64,000 nucleotides of DNA from Mya arenaria. Lineage: Eukaryota; Mollusca; Bivalvia; Myida; Myidae. Location of the stretch: assembly GCF_026914265.1 (NCBI RefSeq), contig NC_069133.1:7881937-7945936 (forward strand), read 5' to 3'. The notes under the pieces are model-generated. The model was not told where the DNA came from and did not search any database. It was given only the letters and a program-made list of their open reading frames with translations. The translations under genes were made by a program, and so were the position numbers. Of this stretch, positions 1 through 11,998 are shown piece by piece. How positions within the stretch are numbered: position 1 is the stretch's first letter; each line of letters begins with the position of its first letter.

Positions 1-128
1 TTGGTGTTTAAATTGAAGTAAATTTAATATACAGGTAAAATGTTGCCATCCCAAAACTCTGAATCACCTTAAACTACTTAAACAATATATCTACTGCAAC
101 ATTCGCCACATAACCGGAAGTTACCTAC

Positions 129-3100
129 AAGGCCCAATGACGAAACCCACGGAGAGGAATGCGGTCAGGTTGGCCATGGCAGACGTCCGTTCACGCAGCG
201 TGGTGGACGAGGATACAAAGGCATACAGCACACCGTTGTTCCCTGAATAATATAGCAGAATTTCGTTTATATTTTCTTTAGAATACAATCTACACTGTAA
301 GCCAATGAAATTGCAGATAGGCAATCATTAAGTACTGGGCTTAATAGTTAGAAATTTATACTTTCGAAGGGTATATTAAGGTCCGCCTACTGCCACTCAT
401 CCGATACACACTCCCTGTGTCATATTTTGCGTTGACAATATATCAGCCAATGAGGAGGTTGTATTCTAAGTCAGTCAGATGACCTGAAGTAATATATTAA
501 TGATTAAGAAGGACTCGTTCGCTAGGTTCACTCTGCCAATTCTTAATCACTAGGAATTTACTTTATGTCATCTAACTATTACCTAATTTTGCAAACACGA
601 GCGATTCTAAATTATACCTGTGTTCTCATTTGGTGAAGATTGGTTGCATTTTGATAGAAGTTGAACTGATGTGACAACAACGGGTAATGGAAGGCCGTTG
701 AGATATACGACCGTCGGTACCAATGTATACCATGAACATATTGGAGGAAATGAATAATATTTTTAAGTACATTGACCGACTCCCATATAGTTTCGTCAAA
801 CTAACCTGATCCAATGCCCACTAGAATTCTGGCCACAAGCAGGAACACTTCCGGATGTAAAGGTATACTCTGCAGGTACATGTACAAGAAATTGGAGGCC
901 ATGTTGATCAAGAGCGTGCCCACGAGCGGCGCGCGCGTGCTGGATCGGATGTTGGACCAGAAACCGACTAGTGGCGATGCGATTAGTTTACCGATGCTGA
1001 AACCGGCTACCACCCAGCCGAGGAAGCCGGCGGTCGCGTCTGGATTCAACTGTAAGGATTAAGAACGGGCGTACGACAGAATATGGTACGGTCAAGATTG
1101 TCAAGATTGTCAAGTTAAGTATTAAGAGATTGTTACAAATCAAATTGAAAGTTTTACTTGCACATTCAACTGAACTTTTCCAAAACTAACCATTTATAAC
1201 ATATAGCAACTCAGAAAAACGATCGTACGACACGTGCGTTTTTTATGTGCGTTTTTTATGTGCGTCCGGAGCATCTAGGATATTTTACTTCGGAACATTT
1301 ATATCATCTAATTCCCTTTGAAACAACGTCCGATGTATATCACGCCTACTAAACGCCAGCTCCACCACTTATGGGTGGTGCCAAAAAATAGCTGTCGACA
1401 TTTCCGCGGTGCATCTGTGTCTGTCCTTTATTAAAAGGACAAATTTCGAGAATCGGAGAATGTGCCAGGTACTGTGTAAGAATATTTTTATTACAAGCTG
1501 GCTACTATTTCGTCTCATTATTGTGCGAACTGTGTCGCCCGATTCGGACTAGTGCATATTGTGATACCCGCTTCTATTTCAACTACGCTTTGGTGCAAAT
1601 AAAACTATTATGAACAATCTGAGGCATGCAAATAGATTGTCTTGTATAGAACTTACGCCGTCAAACATCAAAACTTACAGAGCTTCTTAAAAAGAAAATA
1701 TGCTCATATTAAAAAGTGGTGGGGCTGTTGCTGTTGTGCTGGCGCTGTGGAGTAGAAGTGGCCCTGTTTAGTCACACCCACTCACACACCTTCCAAGAAT
1801 GGTATACATATAAATGTTCAAAATTCTGACCAATTATAACCAGTGCCGTAGCTACACTGAGGCATACCGAGGCAGCTGCCTCGGTGTATTTTTGGGCATA
1901 TAACAATTTCTATAGCTCTGAAAATAACTCTTTTCGACTTACTTCGTTTGTATCAAAAGATACTCCAGAATGCAGCAAATCGCTTCTTGCAAACAAATGA
2001 TCCAGAGGGGGGGGGGGGGGGGCATGCCCCGGACTACCATAGACCGTTCTGCCTCGGTGTTTTTTTTTTAAGTCTGGCTACGGCACTGATAACTGCGTGA
2101 CTTTGTGATTGTGTCTATGATGCAACCTATCACGTGATCTGTCTAGGTACTAACACGATTGCTATCACTCTCGTGAAACCTTCGTGATACACGTAATACC
2201 CATTTGGAAGTCTGCGAAAACAACCTCGCATGTATGCCAGTACAGTAGAAATAAATCGTGAAATTTCAAGTAATACAGTTATTTAAGTGTTGTGTGTTAA
2301 TGTGTGTTCTGTATTATTAAGTTTAAATTGATTGCCAGTGAAATGTATTATTGCATATATAATTAAAATTCCTAAGAGTAAAGTCATTATGTTTAACTGC
2401 TAAATTGAAACTCCTACGCGATCTACTTGCAGCGAAGTTAAATGTAAAGATTTCTGACATTGTAAACAGTCCATATACATCCGAGGTTGTTTTCGATTGA
2501 AAATGGTCGAGGAGTTTCGAATGACGTAATATCCAAAGGGGTCATGATTACGAACAGTCTCTTGGTTGTGTTCAGACTCAAATGGCAAAAGAGAAAAACT
2601 TCATTTCCATTGTAACTTTATTTTAGTTATGTTTTAATGATGCCTTGCTTTGACTTTTTTTAAAACAAATGAAATAAAGAAGTTCCTTAACATTAATTAA
2701 AGGTTGTTTTTTTCTGAGTCAGACTCTAGACTTGGACTTGAGACTGTTTGCTATCATTGACTCGGTCTGTTTTTTTTTTGTCAAATAGTCATGACAATCG
2801 TATGCTGTTGGAAAGGAAAGTTGTGTGGGATTGGATGTACCTCTATCACTAATGGAAACAGTGTAGTTCTCGCTTTCAATGTAATTTGTACACGGTCCAT
2901 GGTCATATATATTTCACACTTCTCGAGGCCCTGGTAATACATGTGTAGAATAACTCGTTAAAACAGAGTGACCACTGATATATGAACATGAACATCTGGA
3001 TAAAACTTCTTTAAAGGCCTCAAGTATTTAAATCAGTGAACCATGACATTCTGCCTATCAATAAGACAGTCCTTGTAAAAACATTGTGACAATCTTATAT

Positions 3101-4066
3101 AAAATCAATACATACACGTGTATAACAAACACATATTTTGAGTGATAAATCTGTATCTACTTACTAAAGAATGCATTTATGGAAATAATAATTACTGATA
3201 ACACGATTATACCCGTGTATTTCATGGCTGAACCCCTAAAATATTAAATGATTGATATATTTTCTGTGATCTGCTATCGTCTCATAACGTAGAAATACCG
3301 TGTTTTCTGCACCTTTCTTTCAAATTAACCTCCGTATCCTTTATCAGAACCATTGTTTTTGACATTTATTTATCCCTTAAGAGTTTTATAGCGGAAAGTC
3401 TTATTTTGGGAGTTAGAGTGCATCATTTAGCGAAATGCATAGACTACCTACCACTTGTAGGTATGGAAAGAGTGAGGACAGGCAGAAAGACCAGGACACG
3501 GACGTCAGGAACATCGTCACGTACATAACCCGCACCGACCGCCACCGTGCCGCGTCATTCCGGCTCGTGATACCACTTTCCGCATCACAGTTATGCGCGC
3601 TCTCTCTTTTCCCATAAGCATTATTAACACCTCTGTCTTCCTTTTCATCACGTGGTTTTCCGATGTGCACGTTCTCTGCGTCACACGCGCTAACGCCATC
3701 TTGACCTTCAACACTAAGGCCGTCTTTTTGTCCATCTAAATCACGTGGCCCGCTGTTGCATTGGTCCGCAATGTCACATGATCTATCTATACTTTCTTTC
3801 ATTTCGAGCGAGTCCGCGTTAAGGTCATGTGCACCACGTGATTCCCCATCAAACGCTTGTTGATCACGTGACATTTCAGGGCGTCCCACCAAGTCAAGAT
3901 TCGCTTGTTGATCACGTGACATTTCAGGGCGTCCCTCCAAGTCAAGATTCGCTTGTTGATCACGTGACATTTCAGGGCGTCCCTCCAAGTCAAGATTCGC
4001 TTGTTGATCACGTGACATTTCAGGGCGTCCCTCCAAGTCAAGATTCGCTTGTTGATCACGTGACAT
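129..4066 (-). CDS. MFSD8: MFSD8/CLN7-like major facilitator transporter, 5' part (three exons)
   Basis: Three exons read right to left. Exon 1 (about 4066-3452) starts at the first in-frame ATG. It holds five 16-residue repeats (core MSRDQQANLDLEGRPE), a long polar tail, then WRSVRVMYVTMFLTSV..LFPYLQV, which matches the first membrane helix of MFSD8, and ends at GTG|GTAGGT. Exon 2 (1049-806) begins after CTTACAG and reads LNPDATAGFLGWVVAGFSIG...ARILVGIGSG, matching helices 2-3; it ends ATCAG|GTTAG. Exon 3 (242 to 129 or 125) follows TTATTCAG and reads NNGVLYAFVSSSTTLRERTSAMANL..GFVIGP, the conserved loop and helix after it. Codon phases agree at both junctions. MFSD8 is a lysosomal membrane channel/transporter of the MFS fold. 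The remaining exons lie left of the window. The repeat-bearing N-terminus is longer than in vertebrates. The family call is from remembered motif similarity. Confidence 0.8.
1841..2088. mobile_element. MITE with CAGTGCCGTAGC termini
   Basis: A 248-bp element in MFSD8-like intron 1. It starts CAGTGCCGTAGCTA and ends with the inverted match TGGCTACGGCACTG. The flanks share a 5-bp direct repeat ATAAC (1836-1840 and 2089-2093). The termini are like CAGTG-type hAT MITEs, although hAT normally gives 8-bp duplications. The inside holds a long G-run (about 2007-2021) and no coding capacity. Confidence 0.65.
2335..2523. mobile_element. Partial copy of a palindromic MITE family (also at 10,236 and 20,777)
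   Basis: This stretch matches the right-hand half of the elements at 10,236-10,557 and, inverted, at 20,777-21,122. They share blocks such as GATCTACTTGCAGCG, a following AAATGTAAAGATTTCTGACA, and a terminal AGGAGTT. The left terminus is missing, so this is a truncated copy within the MFSD8-like intron. Confidence 0.6.
3088..3300. repeat. Left arm of a diverged inverted repeat flanking MFSD8-like exon 1
   Basis: The reverse complement of this stretch aligns, with substitutions and small gaps, to 5760-5960. Shared blocks include TTATCACTCAAAA, TGTGTTTGTTATACA, CCATAAATGCATT and CAGCCAT. The arms are about 2.5 kb apart and bracket exon 1. They may be two old copies of one repeat in opposite orientation or the ends of a decayed element. 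Confidence 0.5.
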
Positions 4067-4098
4067 TTCAGGGCGTCCCTCCAAGTCAAGATTCGCTT
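3860..4098 (-). repeat. 48-bp coding minisatellite with E-boxes in MFSD8-like exon 1
   Basis: About five near-identical 48-bp copies, 16 codons each, lie at the 5' end of the first coding exon. Each contains TCACGTGAC, so CACGTG falls at 3865, 3913, 3961, 4009 and 4057, exactly 48 bp apart. Three more CACGTG sites lie just downstream in the same exon at 3649, 3742 and 3835. The copy nearest the 3' side differs by one residue (V for E). Confidence 0.9.
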
Positions 4099-4099
4099 G

Positions 4100-7000
4100 T
4101 TTTCACCACTTTCAATCTGCCAAATTGATCATACTTTGATTTATGATCACTCTTTATGTCCGATCTTCATTTTAGCACTAAGTTTTATCACATTTTTATT
4201 GTTTATTCAAAGGAGTGATTATTCACACTTATGTATTGTCAACCTTTATATAAGAGATGATGAAGCACATATCATAAATATTCCTTCGTTGAGTTTTTAA
4301 TACGGTCGAGTCGAAATCAAGATAAACGGAGGTGAATGCCCGTCAATCCAATCATTTTTACCGTCGGATGAGTCGACCATGGTTACTATTCAAGTCATAC
4401 TTGGATAAGCCGCTATTAACACCGCACCTATTCGTACATGTATATGGGTGTACTTTTGCTTAAACACCAGTAAACATTCGTCCGTTTATACACTATCAAA
4501 TACAGTACATGGCGTGACTAATTTATCCTGAATATTATTTTAAGCTTTGTAGTAATTTGTGTCATCAAGATCATCAACTGCTTAGTACTTAGTATTAAAA
4601 GGTAATGGTACAAAATACAAATTATCATATTTTATACTAATATTTGGTATTTTTACTATTCAACTAAAAGATGTACAAGGTGTCAACTGTTAAGTTATGA
4701 TTTAGAATATGATCAAAATTATTTTTAATTATTTTTTATCGTTCCTTCTGTTGAAACACAGATGAAGATCTTTAAACTAAAAAGATTAAACACTTATCTT
4801 TGAGGTTGAATAATATTAACCATGGCATTTTAGTGCAGAGTATTCCAAATCGGTTAATATTACTTAAAGTTACATCATATTTTCTCTTTGTAATGCTCCA
4901 AAATAGGACAGATATCACGCCAATGTCATCATGTTTATAAATCCGCTCAAATATTAATATTGAAGAAACTAAGTGGAGGTCTTTGGACCACTGTCATTTG
5001 GTAGGAATGAGCTCCTGCTTTGGTGTAATATGACCTGAACTACATTTAGTGACATTTAACCTAAAATTATTTAGTTTTTTTCTTCCGATTTATCAAAGGG
5101 GTCACTCCTACCAACGATCTAGCATAAAATAACTACGAGTATTTTGGAAAGTCTTGTATTCCAAAATTTATTTTTCTGGATTCGGCCCATGCCGTAACCA
5201 TTTTGTTGAAAAATGGATATCATAGACATATGGAACTGTTACCTATTCATTTCATGCTGGAGCATAGGGATAAAACATATGTTTTACCTACTCGTGTATC
5301 TAAACATTGAACGTTGTGCATTCTAATCATATTCAAGTTTTCCGGTTCGCTAGGAAAACCTAGTCCTTCCGCATCGCGATTTAAGTGATACGTGTTTTTA
5401 TTTATCAACGGATGTTTACTGTCCGAAATAAGGGTTTAGCATATTTTTATTCTCAATTTTGGGTATACATTGAGGTGGGACACCATTAATTTCTGCTTCG
5501 TAAAACAACGTTTGTTTTGACTCCCCGAAAGATTTACAAGAACTGCATATTCCATCAGATCAACGCATTACAGTTGATAATGCACTCTTACTCCCTAAAA
5601 ACATTTACCTCAATTATTTAAACTGTTTTGATTTACTGAAAAGGGCGATTTACCAAAGAAGACGAATACATATCGAAAACAGTAGTTCTTATGAATTATA
5701 CCATACTTAATTTCAAAGAAAGGTACAGAAAACACGGTATTCTACGCTATGAACCGATAGTTGATCACTGTAAATCTTTTACCATTCACCAATTATTTAA
5801 TTTTTGTGCAATTTCAGCCATTAAATCCATGGTTACAATCTTGTCATCAGTAATTGATATTTTCCATAAATGCATTATTTTGTAAATAGTAAAAGTTTTA
5901 TCACTCAAAAAATGTGTTTGTTATACAAGTGAACGTATTGATTTTAAATAACAATGTCAATATTTTCTTTCATTGACCGTATTGGTATTTGTTATTTTTG
6001 AACTCAGTCTAATAGCAATAACATATGCAGTGTTTTACAGCTTATTTCGTCAAATGCATGTATTGCGAAATCTATGAAGATTTAATATGAATTCCATCCC
6101 AGTTAAGATGATTTATTACATCATAAAATAGAAATTAATGTCATATCAAATATCATGATACCACGATCAATTTTGTCCGTGTTTAAAAACGTTTCAATGA
6201 TATTGCCATTTGAAAAACAGGCTTTTTGATATGTTCAATTTTAATATGTTTGAGCATAGAGCATAGCGACTGCGTGATTGGAAAAAGGTAAGAAACAAAT
6301 TTGTGTTACAAAGAGCAGTTAACTCGTATATCCCTTCACCATCTTTGCTTGTAATGGTTGTCCGTTAAATAAGAGTCATATTAATTTACTCTGACATTTT
6401 AATAATGAAAAAATGGTTAACGATCTTACCATGTTACGGAATGATTTACAATGATGATTTAAGCTGCTTGTTAAATGCCACAAGATAAACATGGAATGAA
6501 AAGTTGGTTTTCTCGAAACCAGTTTAATATTGAAATTTAGAATCCAAGCTCTTCAAAGCAGGTGCAAAAAGATGTGCCAAAATAACGTTTTATTTTTTCA
6601 AATTTTCAGTTGCATAGGACAAGGTTGAAAACACTGGATAACTTATTATTTAAGTTAACAAAATACAATTAATATCACCATCTCTGACTAGTATCTTTTC
6701 AACTGTATGTCTTCATAACATAAGCGGTTGTTGTTTTTTTAAATACATCAAAATAACTCGAACATTTCCTCAAAATCATATTTTTTTCTAAAGTTCACAT
6801 GTTACAGTAGTATTAAAAACCAGAGAATAAAGTTGTTTCTTTCATGCTTTACGATGAAATATGGCGTTTTAACAGTGAAATAACAACAGTAAAAATATCA
6901 ATTTGATATTTTCACTGCAAAATAAGGAGGGAAAATATCAACTTTCAGAACTACTTTTAAATTCCTTTGTTGTTACATGTACTTGCCTTGATCAAAACAG

Positions 7001-7490
7001 AACACTGGACTTCAGTAAATTATGTCAAAAAATGTTAAAAAAAATAGAGAAATATTTCATAAATTTATATAATTGGAAATTAACAACTTACCGTTTATTA
7101 CCGGTTATCCCGTTTATCATGCAAACATTTTACTGATCTTTGAAGCTGAATGATCGAACATTTGCTTTCATACCAAACAAATTGCAGACAAAAACAACTG
7201 TTCGAACATAACTAAAAATTTATATCATCGTTCAAATGTATTTTGAACTGTTAACCGTAGTAGTACGTAAAATGAGCTTCCTGGAAAATTCACACAACAA
7301 TTTAAAGATAGATCCGATATTTTTTACCCCACCCACACCTGAAAATGTGTCATTTTCTCTTTATCTGGAAAACAAACATTTTAAAGCGAAACAGACTGGT
7401 CTCCGACAGTAAATTAAGATGATTGAATATTAACTGACTATAAAAACACGCGTACATGCAGTCTTAAACTAAGAAGAATGGTAAAATCCA
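4100..7490. other. AT-rich stretch upstream of the MFSD8-like exon, no convincing gene
   Basis: Open frames here are short and low in complexity. I see one possible small MITE (4998-5114: termini TTGGTAGGA and TCCTACCAA with a diverged interior) and the right arm of the inverted repeat at 5760-5960. The MFSD8 promoter should lie in the first part of this stretch, but no TATA-type core is distinctive. Confidence 0.4.
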
Positions 7491-7944
7491 ATGAGTATCC
7501 ACATTTGTTTTGCTAACACATTTGACCTTCCAAATTTTCATTCTTTAAATAGCGGCGTCGTAATTTGGTTATGTATTCATGCCCATCTTAAAATAAAAAG
7601 TGTTTTCATTATTTTTTGGAACATATGTGCACTAATAATACTTCATTGTTTACTGTTCATAAAGCTTTGCAATAAAAAAGGAGCGAATATTAAGCTTTAA
7701 AATGAATAGCAGAGAACTATTTCTCAGCAAACCGAAAGTAGAAAAGTTGACAGCTATAATTATGCATGAGGGGCGCCCCGCGGGTAGCGGCGTAAAGCCC
7801 ACCCTTTTCAAAAAATGGGGGTAATTCAGAAATAAATAAAAAAAAACAAATAAGACTTCGAAAAGAAGCATAAAGGAAACAGAAAATTTGTTTATTTCAA
7901 TATAAGATCGTATTTAATTTCACTCGTGATCATAAAAAAACTAC

Positions 7945-7978
7945 ATTTTCACTCGTGGCTTCGCCACTCGTGAAAATA
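7945..7978. repeat. Short foldback (TTTTCACTCGTGG / CCACTCGTGAAAA)
   Basis: A compact palindrome with arms TTTTCACTCGTGG and CCACTCGTGAAAA around a short loop. It looks like the core of a foldback repeat. Confidence 0.6.
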
Positions 7979-8214
7979 TGTTTTTCTATGACACTCGAGA
8001 ATAAACAAATATCCTCTATATCATTTTTTGCTGTGATTGTTGTTGTCTTTTCGAGGTTGTTAACACGAATACTTAAAATAAACAAATTTTTTTTATTGAC
8101 TGGAATACACATTTGAGTAGTATTAAATGAGTGGTATCAATGTCATACATATTCGCGTGAAATATATGTCATACATATTTCAGTGACGTAAATGCTATAT
8201 TAATGCATATTACA

Positions 8215-8672
8215 TTTTTGGCGAGGTCCGGACCGGCCAAAAATATGATATGGACCGCTGACGTCATAAAACTGTTAAGAAATATTACAAACCACTGAGG
8301 TTCATATGACATTATAAGGACCGGCCAGTCAGCCCCCGGAGGGGTTTATGGACCGAGGCGTTAGCCGAGGTCCATTCACCTTCGTGGGCTGACTGGCCGG
8401 TCCTTATAATGCCATATGACCCGAAGTGGTGTGTTATATTTCTTATATTATAACGAACACTTTTTTACCACTTGATAATTTTAAAGTGCCTTTGATGCGT
8501 TGTATTAAACAAATATAATACTTGCGAAAAAAATGTCGTTGTAAAAATTACAAGCAACAATCAACAGTTTAATGACGTCAGCGGTCCATATTGTATGACG
8601 TCAGCGGTCCATATTATTTTTTGGCGAGGCCAAAAACATGACATGGACCGCTGACGTCATAAAAACTGGACT
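8215..8672. mobile_element. Nested palindromic (foldback) MITE with four TGACGTCA sites
   Basis: Two layers of inverted repeat are visible. The outer arms share GGCGAGG, ATGGACCGCTGACGTCAT and AACTGTT/AACAGTT in inverse. An inner hairpin is built from TTATAAGGACCGGCCAGTC and its complement near 8390-8408. The perfect CRE-like palindrome TGACGTCA occurs at 8259, 8573, 8596 and 8652. There is no ORF of note. Exact ends and target duplication are not resolved. Confidence 0.7.
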
Positions 8673-9023
8673 TTTATTAAAATACATTAATATACAGAAC
8701 GATCAACTTTATATACACAAAGAAGAGACACATTTATGTAAGGTATAATATAACAAAGTATGTTTTCGACGTCTTCAGTGTATTGACGGACAAGAGACAA
8801 GGCCCTGATATCACAAAAAACTACAGTCAAATTGCAATATCACTAACAGCTCATTTTAAAACATAACAACAAAAGTTATTGAAAATCGTATGCGTTGTTA
8901 CAATTTTTAAAAGTGCATTATTTTCAGCACGTTCTATGATGGAGAAAAACATCGAGATGTTTGACCATACTATGAACTTTTGTGATAAAATGAGTTGCAA
9001 TTGAGATTAATAGGTACGAGACT

Positions 9024-9132
9024 TTAGTATTTTTTGTGATATTGGGGGCCAGAAGCATCAGCGTAATCGTAGATGACTTTCTCTGCCATCTCGGCAAGCT
9101 GGTCGTGTGTGCGGCCGCTCTCGAAAATGAAA
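9024..9132 (-). CDS. Candidate 3'-terminal coding exon, product unknown
   Basis: On the minus strand, a pyrimidine-rich run ending in TTTCATTTTCAG is followed by about 36 codons of unusually GC-rich, non-repetitive sequence reading ..FESGRTHDQLAEMAEKV, then VIYDYADASGPQYHKKY and a stop at 9024-9026. The composition and balanced residues contrast with the AT-rich surroundings. I could not find partner exons upstream (to the right) and do not recognise the protein. It could be the last exon of a minus-strand gene or a stranded exon fragment. Confidence 0.3.
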
Positions 9133-10235
9133 CTGAAAATGAAATTGAGAAAAAAATAGCTACAATGTTGTTGTTTTTCAATTGTCTTATAAAAGTACAC
9201 CAAAACAACTATTATGTTCCAAATTTTATGAAGAAACTTATAAAGCTCATTTGCGATTTTTACTTCGAGGTTTGTTAAAACATGTAAAAGTAAGGACAAC
9301 AATAGCTGTAGACAGGTGATCCGATTTCGTGAACTCTGGAGAAGTTCAGGCAGTTTTCTTTTTTCGCCTGGTTTTGTGATAGTAAATTAAACAGAAAATG
9401 TATAATTTGTTATGTACTCGAGTCCAGAATGTCTAAAACAGTTCTTACCGTGATAGTTCGCAGTGATACTAATTAAATTAATGTGGTTAGAACGGCTGTA
9501 AGATTTTTACAGTATCAGCGTGTTGATGTAAAATATTGTTTACAATCTGGTTTCAGCCCTGACTTGATGTCAACGGTAACAAATTGTAACTTACTTTTTT
9601 ATTTGAAAACATTTCTTAGGACTTATCATGTAAAATGTTTAACCAAACTTTTAAAATTGTATCGATTTATTAAAACGTCGACTATTTAAACGTCCAACAC
9701 AAAGTAGCATAATCTACCAGTTAAACGTAACCATAGCCAAAATGGTCGTAACATTACAGAAACTTAATTATCAATGAAGAAGAAAATAATTGAAAGTTTT
9801 GATTGTATTGCATTTGTGATATGCGTGTTCCTTTTACGCCAATGTATTTTATTTTTCATTAAACTAAATCAATGTTGTGGCTAATACTTTTGCCCCCGAA
9901 GTTGTATTTGCATAAATGCTTTTGTATATTTCTTAAAATTAAAGAAAATTTACATACGATGTGAATGGCGACTTAAACAATTCACTGAAAATGAAATATA
10001 ATTTACAAATTTACAGGATATATAACTACTACCACAAGAAAAAGCAGCCACATATTTGACATTGGATATGTTTTTAATACAGGCGCAAAGATCAGAGTCT
10101 AAAACAGATCAACAAACACACATTACATAATCACATGTTTTCAAATGTACTTTATTCAATGCATGTTGCGGTAACCGCTTGAAATATTGAGAGAAATCGT
10201 GCGGTAATTAAGGAGTTTATCCAAACCCTCATTCA

Positions 10236-10557
10236 GAACACCTCGGCCATTTTACGTACAAAAAAACTTGGATGTTTGCCGGTACATCAGTAGAAGTAGT
10301 TCGTAAAATTTGAAATAATAGGATTTATTAATTGCAGTGTTTTTAGCGTATTTTATATTTCGAAGTTTAAGATAACAGCCAGTGAAGTGTAATGTTGCAT
10401 AACTAATTATGATTCCCTAGAGTAACGTTATTATGTTTAACTGCTAAATTGAAATAAGTACAGCGATCTACTTGCAGCGTAGTTAAATGTAAAGATTTCT
10501 GACATTGTAAACCGTCCATATTTTTCCGAGGTCAATGGAAAAGGGTCAAGGAGTTCC
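10236..10557. mobile_element. Palindromic MITE, same family as 20,777-21,122
   Basis: The left end GAACACCTCGGCCATTTT and right end AAAAGGGTCAAGGAGTTCC are imperfect inverted repeats. The interior matches the element at 20,777-21,122 in opposite orientation. Non-coding. Confidence 0.7.
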
Positions 10558-10964
10558 AAATGCCAAACTTCACGGAGTACTACTTCACTTACAGTACAGT
10601 AGCCACGTGCAAATTACGTGACCATACAAACTATGTAAATTATCTTCAATTCTGAAAATATTTGTTTTTGTATTTAAACCTCAATGCAGCTTGAATAATT
10701 GAAATTTGATAACAATTATTCAAAAACAGCCAGAAGAAAACATTTAAAAGAAATTTTATATTAAGTTTATATAGCAGAAGTCCAGCTATACTCCCTCGTG
10801 GTGGATAAATAGATCTACTATGCTTGTCAGGGGAGAACACTGCGTAGGCGATTGGAGGTAAAACTTTTAACGAGTGACTAATCTTAAACATGTCCCGGCT
10901 TCTGAAATGAGCAGATACGTTAAAACACCTATGTATAAACCTGATCAGGAACAGTTTCAATTTT

Positions 10965-11232
10965 AAGACGACCAGATACGTACATCATTAGCGACCACGT
11001 ACAGAAATCACCAGAAAGATTCTAACGACTAGGTACAGACATCACAAGAAAGTACCTAACGACAAGGAACATAAATCACTAGCAAGAATCTTACGACTAG
11101 GTACAGTCATCATCAGCAAGTACCTTACGACCAGATAGAGTCATCACAAACAAGATCTTACGACCAGGTACTGCATCACCAGCAAGAATCTTACGACTAG
11201 GTTATGACATCACTAGCAAGTACCTAACGACT
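10965..11232. repeat. 34-bp minisatellite, about eight copies
   Basis: Degenerate tandem repeat with unit like TTACGACTAGGTACAGTCAT followed by CACCAGCAAGTACC. Copies are 33-34 bp. It abuts the LINE tail on its right. Confidence 0.85.
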
Positions 11233-11650
11233 CAAGTCAAGTCAAGTCAACAGTTTATTGAGTAATTAAAGGCAACTGGCCCAAAATACATAACATACAA
11301 GAAAGGCACGAGTTGTGTCAGGGTAAGTAATCGATACAAGCAAAATATAAATAAAAATCATGCTTACTTCCCCTTAACCATTCATGTTTAGAAGGACATG
11401 GTATACATAATAAGCTAGTTTTCGTAAATCTTCAGATTAATTTGTGTTTAATAACCTATAAAAATCTTCTAATTCAGTACCATTAGAATACCACTTAAAT
11501 AAATATTGCGTTCGTATATCATTATATTTACAACATATAACGAATGCATGGTATTCACAGTCTACCAGCCTGCCAGATTCAATTAACAATTTATGATTTG
11601 AACATCTAAATTTGCTAAAAGCTATTTTGTATTTGTAAGGTATGTCTAAA
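11230..11650 (-). mobile_element. 5'-truncated LINE 3' end
   Basis: A short (TCAAG)n tail at the left is followed, on the minus strand, by a 3' UTR and an ORF end reading SKFRCSNHKLLIES and LVDCEYHAFVICCKYNDIRT. This is the C-terminal region seen in the other LINEs here (compare ESEYHFLLVCPKYKILR in the unit 1 LINE). Only the last roughly 60 codons remain. Confidence 0.75.
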
Positions 11651-11664
11651 GATAAATAAGGTTC

Positions 11665-11998
11665 GTCTACTGCTGGACTACTCTATCATAGCGGAATACT
11701 GTATTCGTCTACTGCTGGACTATTCTATCATAGCGGAATACTGTTTTCGACTACTGCTTCACTATTCTATTATAGCGGAATACTGTATTCGACTATTGCT
11801 TCACTATTCTTTCATAGCGGAATACTGTATTCGTCTACTGCTGGACTACTCTTTCATAGCGGAATACTGTATTCGACTACTGCTGGACTACTCTTTCAAA
11901 GCGGAATACTGTATTCGTCTACTGATGGACTACTCTTTCATAGCGGAATACTGTATTCGTCTACTGCTGGACTACTCTTTCACAGCGGAATACTCTAT
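11665..11998. repeat. 42-bp minisatellite, left half
   Basis: Roughly eight copies of a 42-bp unit containing CTACTGCTGGACTACTCT and CATAGCGGAATACTGTATTC. The period is a multiple of three, which opens a spurious frame across it. The array resumes at 17,884 after the transposon. Confidence 0.9.

Noticed and set aside
3829-4128. Plus-strand and alternative minus-strand repeat frames over the MFSD8-like exon
   Set aside because: The 48-bp period opens other frames; only the minus-strand frame leading into the MFS helix is supported.
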